The position numbers and the translations under genes are program-made. From Coxiellaceae bacterium (GTDB lineage: Bacteria; Pseudomonadota; Gammaproteobacteria; Coxiellales; Coxiellaceae): a DNA stretch of 6,387 nucleotides. Each line of letters begins with the position of its first letter. The first letter of the stretch is position 1. Positions 4,677 to 6,387 of the stretch are shown here, in pieces. The notes under the pieces are model-generated. The model saw only the letters and a program-made list of their open reading frames with translations. It ran no database searches and was not told the origin of the DNA. The DNA lies in the NCBI GenBank assembly GCA_003450655.1, contig DMFG01000110.1:1-6387 (forward strand), written 5' to 3'.

Positions 4677-4702
4677 AGTATTTTTGTACATGGGGGGTGA
4701 TA

Positions 4703-5278
4703 TTGGCAGTATTACAGGATACTGAGTGGGTCAGTTGTCTATCTCAGTTGCCGATAGAGTTGACGGCGTTACAAAAAAAACGACTGTCAGACACGGGCTC
4801 ATTAACACAGTTTTTACAGTCACAAGAATTCCCTGAGGTGAGATTTGAGTTATTGGGTGTTGATGAGATCGATCTATCCTCAGAGAGTCATTATATAGTG
4901 TCTGCTATCGGTGGGGCATCGGTGTGCTGTCGAACAGTGCTTTGGGCACATCAAGCAGTACCTTGGGTGTATGCTGAAAGTTGGATTCCAGAAGCGGTTA
5001 TTCAGGCTCACCCTGCAGTGATGGAGAGTGAAGCTCCTTTAGGGAAATGGTTGTTTAACGGTCAGTCTATTCAATGTTCCGCTTTTGAGTTTGCTCTATT
5101 GCCATCAGATGACGCTTTAATTCAGCGGGCTGCTTCTAAACTGAGGTGTCAGGTATCATTATTGATTGCTCGACGTCGTCAGTATACGATGGCAGATCAA
5201 AATTCTTTGGTGGTTGTTGAGGTGTTTTTTGAGAGTTGTATGCAATACTTTTCTCAATGCGATATAGCGATAAAATAA
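4703..5278 (+). CDS. ubiC: Chorismate pyruvate-lyase UbiC
   Basis: UbiC splits chorismate into 4-hydroxybenzoate and pyruvate, the first committed step of ubiquinone synthesis, in the cytoplasm. The 191-residue product is divergent from E. coli UbiC (165 residues) but keeps the family landmarks: DTGSLTQ near residue 30, the strand CCRTVLW with substrate-binding Arg77 (E. coli Arg76), PWVYAESWIP, the APLGKWLF motif near 111-118, and a final strand LVVVEVFFE with catalytic Glu173 (E. coli Glu155). The TTG start is chosen because GGGGGGTGAT (4692-4701) is a near-perfect Shine-Dalgarno five bases before it. A GTG at 4697, two codons earlier, lies inside that ribosome binding site. It has its own promoter, and a DUF1289 gene follows after 21 bases, so the two probably form an operon. 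ubiA is not adjacent. Confidence 0.87.
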   Translation: MAVLQDTEWVSCLSQLPIELTALQKKRLSDTGSLTQFLQSQEFPEVRFELLGVDEIDLSSESHYIVSAIGGASVCCRTVLWAHQAVPWVYAESWIPEAVIQAHPAVMESEAPLGKWLFNGQSIQCSAFEFALLPSDDALIQRAASKLRCQVSLLIARRRQYTMADQNSLVVVEVFFESCMQYFSQCDIAIK

Positions 5279-5299
5279 CGAGACATGAAAAGGTAAGTC

Positions 5300-5482
5300 A
5301 TGAATATACGTGGTGAAAAAAACCTGACAGACTCCCCCTGTGTAGGAATTTGCAGTGCTACAGCATTAGGTGATGATGTGTGTATTGGTTGTGGTCGTAC
5401 GTTCGATGAGGTGCGTTTGTGGAATACTTTTTCTGATGAAGATAAAGTAGCGATTAATCGTCGATTGCAGGCAGCGCGTTAA
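5300..5482 (+). CDS. DUF1289 small four-cysteine protein
   Basis: This 60-residue protein of the proteobacterial DUF1289 family (E. coli YdhL-like) has unknown function. The signature SPCVGICSATALGDDVCIGCGRT contains Cys14, Cys18, Cys28 and Cys31, spaced like a metal or Fe-S site. The usual helical tail DEVRLWNTFSDEDKVAINRRL follows. The whole domain is present, so the protein is complete despite its size. The ATG has AAAGG 6-7 bases upstream. It lies 21 bases after ubiC on the same strand and probably shares its mRNA. Its TAA overlaps the stop of the convergent zapE gene by four bases. Confidence 0.92.
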   Translation: MNIRGEKNLTDSPCVGICSATALGDDVCIGCGRTFDEVRLWNTFSDEDKVAINRRLQAAR

Positions 5483-6387
5483 GATAATCCGGCTGATTGT
5501 TGGTGCAAGGCATCTAAGTATTTTTTGGATCCCATTTCGATCAGGCGTGAAGCTGTACGTTCAAAATCACTGTGTAGTTTTCCTTCTGGATAAATTTGAA
5601 TAGGGGTGGTTGCTGCTGAGACAATCAGGCGTTTCTTAGAGTCATATAAGACATCAACTAATTTAATCAAAGGGATGATGAAGTGATGTTCTTCGGCGGT
5701 AATGATTGGGATGTTGCTCACAAAAAAAGTGTCGTATTGTTGGCTGAGCTCCAAGTAGTCATTTTGAGAGCGAGGTGTATTGCAAATGACATTGAAGTCA
5801 AACCAAATAATGCGCTGTGAAGCTTTGATAATGCTAATTGATCGACCTAAGATGTTAATGTTGTCTGTCGAGATAGCTTGTTGATGTGTCATGTGCGTAA
5901 AAGCGTCTTGCAGTTGTTGCTCTGTTGATGAGTTGAGTGGGGTAAAGTAAGCACCAGTTCGCAGTAGGTACCTTTTTCGATAATCTTTGATGCTTTGTTG
6001 ATGAATAACCGTCGTATAGGTTTGTAGTAGGGTGATGGCAGGTAAGAATTGTTCGCGCTGAATGCCATTGAGGTAGAGGCGATTGGGTGCTGTGTTTGAT
6101 GTTGTGATGAGGCATGCGCCATAGTAAAACAATGACCGTAATAGTTGAGCTAAGATCATGGCATCCGTGATATCGGCCACGAGGAACTCATCTAAAAAGA
6201 TGACTAAATGTTCATCCGCAATGGTTTTGGCAATTTGTTTCAGTGGGTTTTCATGCCCTTGATGTTGTATGAGTTGGTGATGAATGAATTGCATAAATTC
6301 GTGAAAATGCATGCGCAGCTTAGGGACAGGAACTGTGTCATATAGGATATCTATAATATAGGTTTTACCAATGCCAACACTGCCCCA
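5479..6387 (-). CDS. zapE: Cell division ATPase ZapE (AFG1 family), 5' end outside the window
   Basis: ZapE is an AAA+ ATPase of the AFG1/YhcM family that acts at the FtsZ ring during constriction, especially under stress. The visible 302 residues begin inside the Walker A motif (WGSVGIGKT, bases 6361-6387) and run to the natural C-terminus. By comparison with E. coli ZapE, some 60-70 N-terminal residues should lie beyond the window. Other landmarks follow in order: MHFHEFMQ (E. coli LHFHRFM), Walker B VIFLDEF near residue 64, VADITDAM, the sensor TTSNTAPNRLYLNGIQREQFLPA, RSQNDYLELS, and RLIEMGSKKYL near the end. The Met of MHFHEF at 6312 is internal, not the start. It is convergent with the ubiC operon and overlaps its last stop codon; no terminator separates them. 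Confidence 0.95.
   Translation of the reverse strand, partial: WGSVGIGKTYIIDILYDTVPVPKLRMHFHEFMQFIHHQLIQHQGHENPLKQIAKTIADEHLVIFLDEFLVADITDAMILAQLLRSLFYYGACLITTSNTAPNRLYLNGIQREQFLPAITLLQTYTTVIHQQSIKDYRKRYLLRTGAYFTPLNSSTEQQLQDAFTHMTHQQAISTDNINILGRSISIIKASQRIIWFDFNVICNTPRSQNDYLELSQQYDTFFVSNIPIITAEEHHFIIPLIKLVDVLYDSKKRLIVSAATTPIQIYPEGKLHSDFERTASRLIEMGSKKYLDALHQQSAGLS

Larger units (their letters stand above)
4377..4702. other. Divergent intergenic region with several regulatory elements
   Basis: These 326 bases hold no large gene. On the minus strand they carry the leader and promoter of the 3822-4376 gene (4425-4453) and a perfect 13-bp palindrome at its start site (4409-4421). Next comes an inverted repeat TTAAG/CTTAA at 4457-4471. 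A 14-codon ORF with a perfect Shine-Dalgarno is at 4553-4597 and contains a small hairpin (4574-4588, GATCAA/TTGATC). The ubiC promoter follows, with a palindrome over its -35 element (4645-4676). Three GATC sites occur between 4519 and 4588. No tRNA-like or riboswitch-like fold was recognised. Confidence 0.6.

Noticed and set aside
4697..4699. GTG as the ubiC start codon
   Set aside because: It falls inside the only Shine-Dalgarno sequence and has none of its own; the TTG two codons later is correctly spaced. The GTG remains a minor alternative.
5855..6122. Two minus-strand ORFs in other frames within zapE
   Set aside because: They overlap the conserved ZapE frame and have Thr/His-rich content with no homology; they do not indicate a frameshift, because the ZapE frame is continuous.
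6310..6312. ATG of MHFHEF as the zapE start
   Set aside because: The same frame continues upstream to the window edge and encodes WGSVGIGKT, the Walker A motif, so this Met is internal.

Overview
The window looks like chromosomal DNA of an AT-rich gammaproteobacterium (GC judged by eye at a little over 40%). The evidence is the set of gene families: an OxyR with E. coli residue numbering, YciA thioesterase, UbiC chorismate lyase, a DUF1289 protein and ZapE. The divergent oxyR / ahpC-ahpD arrangement is one I recall from Coxiella-like bacteria, but genus or order cannot be fixed from this sequence. There are no insertion sequences, tRNA/rRNA genes, CRISPR repeats or phage genes; this is mostly ordinary housekeeping DNA with compact gene spacing.

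Region by region: (1) 1-120 holds the end of an unseen upstream transcript and a strong rho-independent terminator. (2) 121-2243 is a peroxide-defence module. ahpC and ahpD lie on the minus strand and overlap by one base. oxyR is divergent on the plus strand, and a near-consensus 37-bp OxyR tetramer site sits in the 126-bp gap. OxyR senses peroxide through Cys199/Cys208; AhpC destroys peroxide through Cys51; AhpD should re-reduce AhpC through its Cys132/Cys135 pair. (3) 2353-3171 encodes an exported beta-helical GIN-domain (DUF2807) protein with its own promoter, a palindrome at the predicted transcription start and an excellent terminator. (4) 3404-3793 is yciA, an acyl-CoA thioesterase. (5) 3822-4376, on the minus strand and convergent with yciA, encodes an unrecognised 184-residue soluble helical protein. 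(6) 4377-4702 is a 326-bp divergent intergenic region with two good promoters, several inverted repeats and a 14-codon ORF behind a perfect Shine-Dalgarno sequence. (7) 4703-5482 is a two-gene operon: ubiC (first committed step of ubiquinone synthesis) and a small four-cysteine DUF1289 protein. (8) 5479-6387 on the minus strand is the 3' part of zapE, an AAA+ cell-division ATPase cut by the window edge; its stop overlaps the DUF1289 stop tail-to-tail.

The clearest system is the OxyR-controlled AhpC/AhpD peroxidase with an intact operator. The least explained parts are the 184-residue orphan and the intergenic region 4377-4702. I do not see convincing evidence of a wholly new system.
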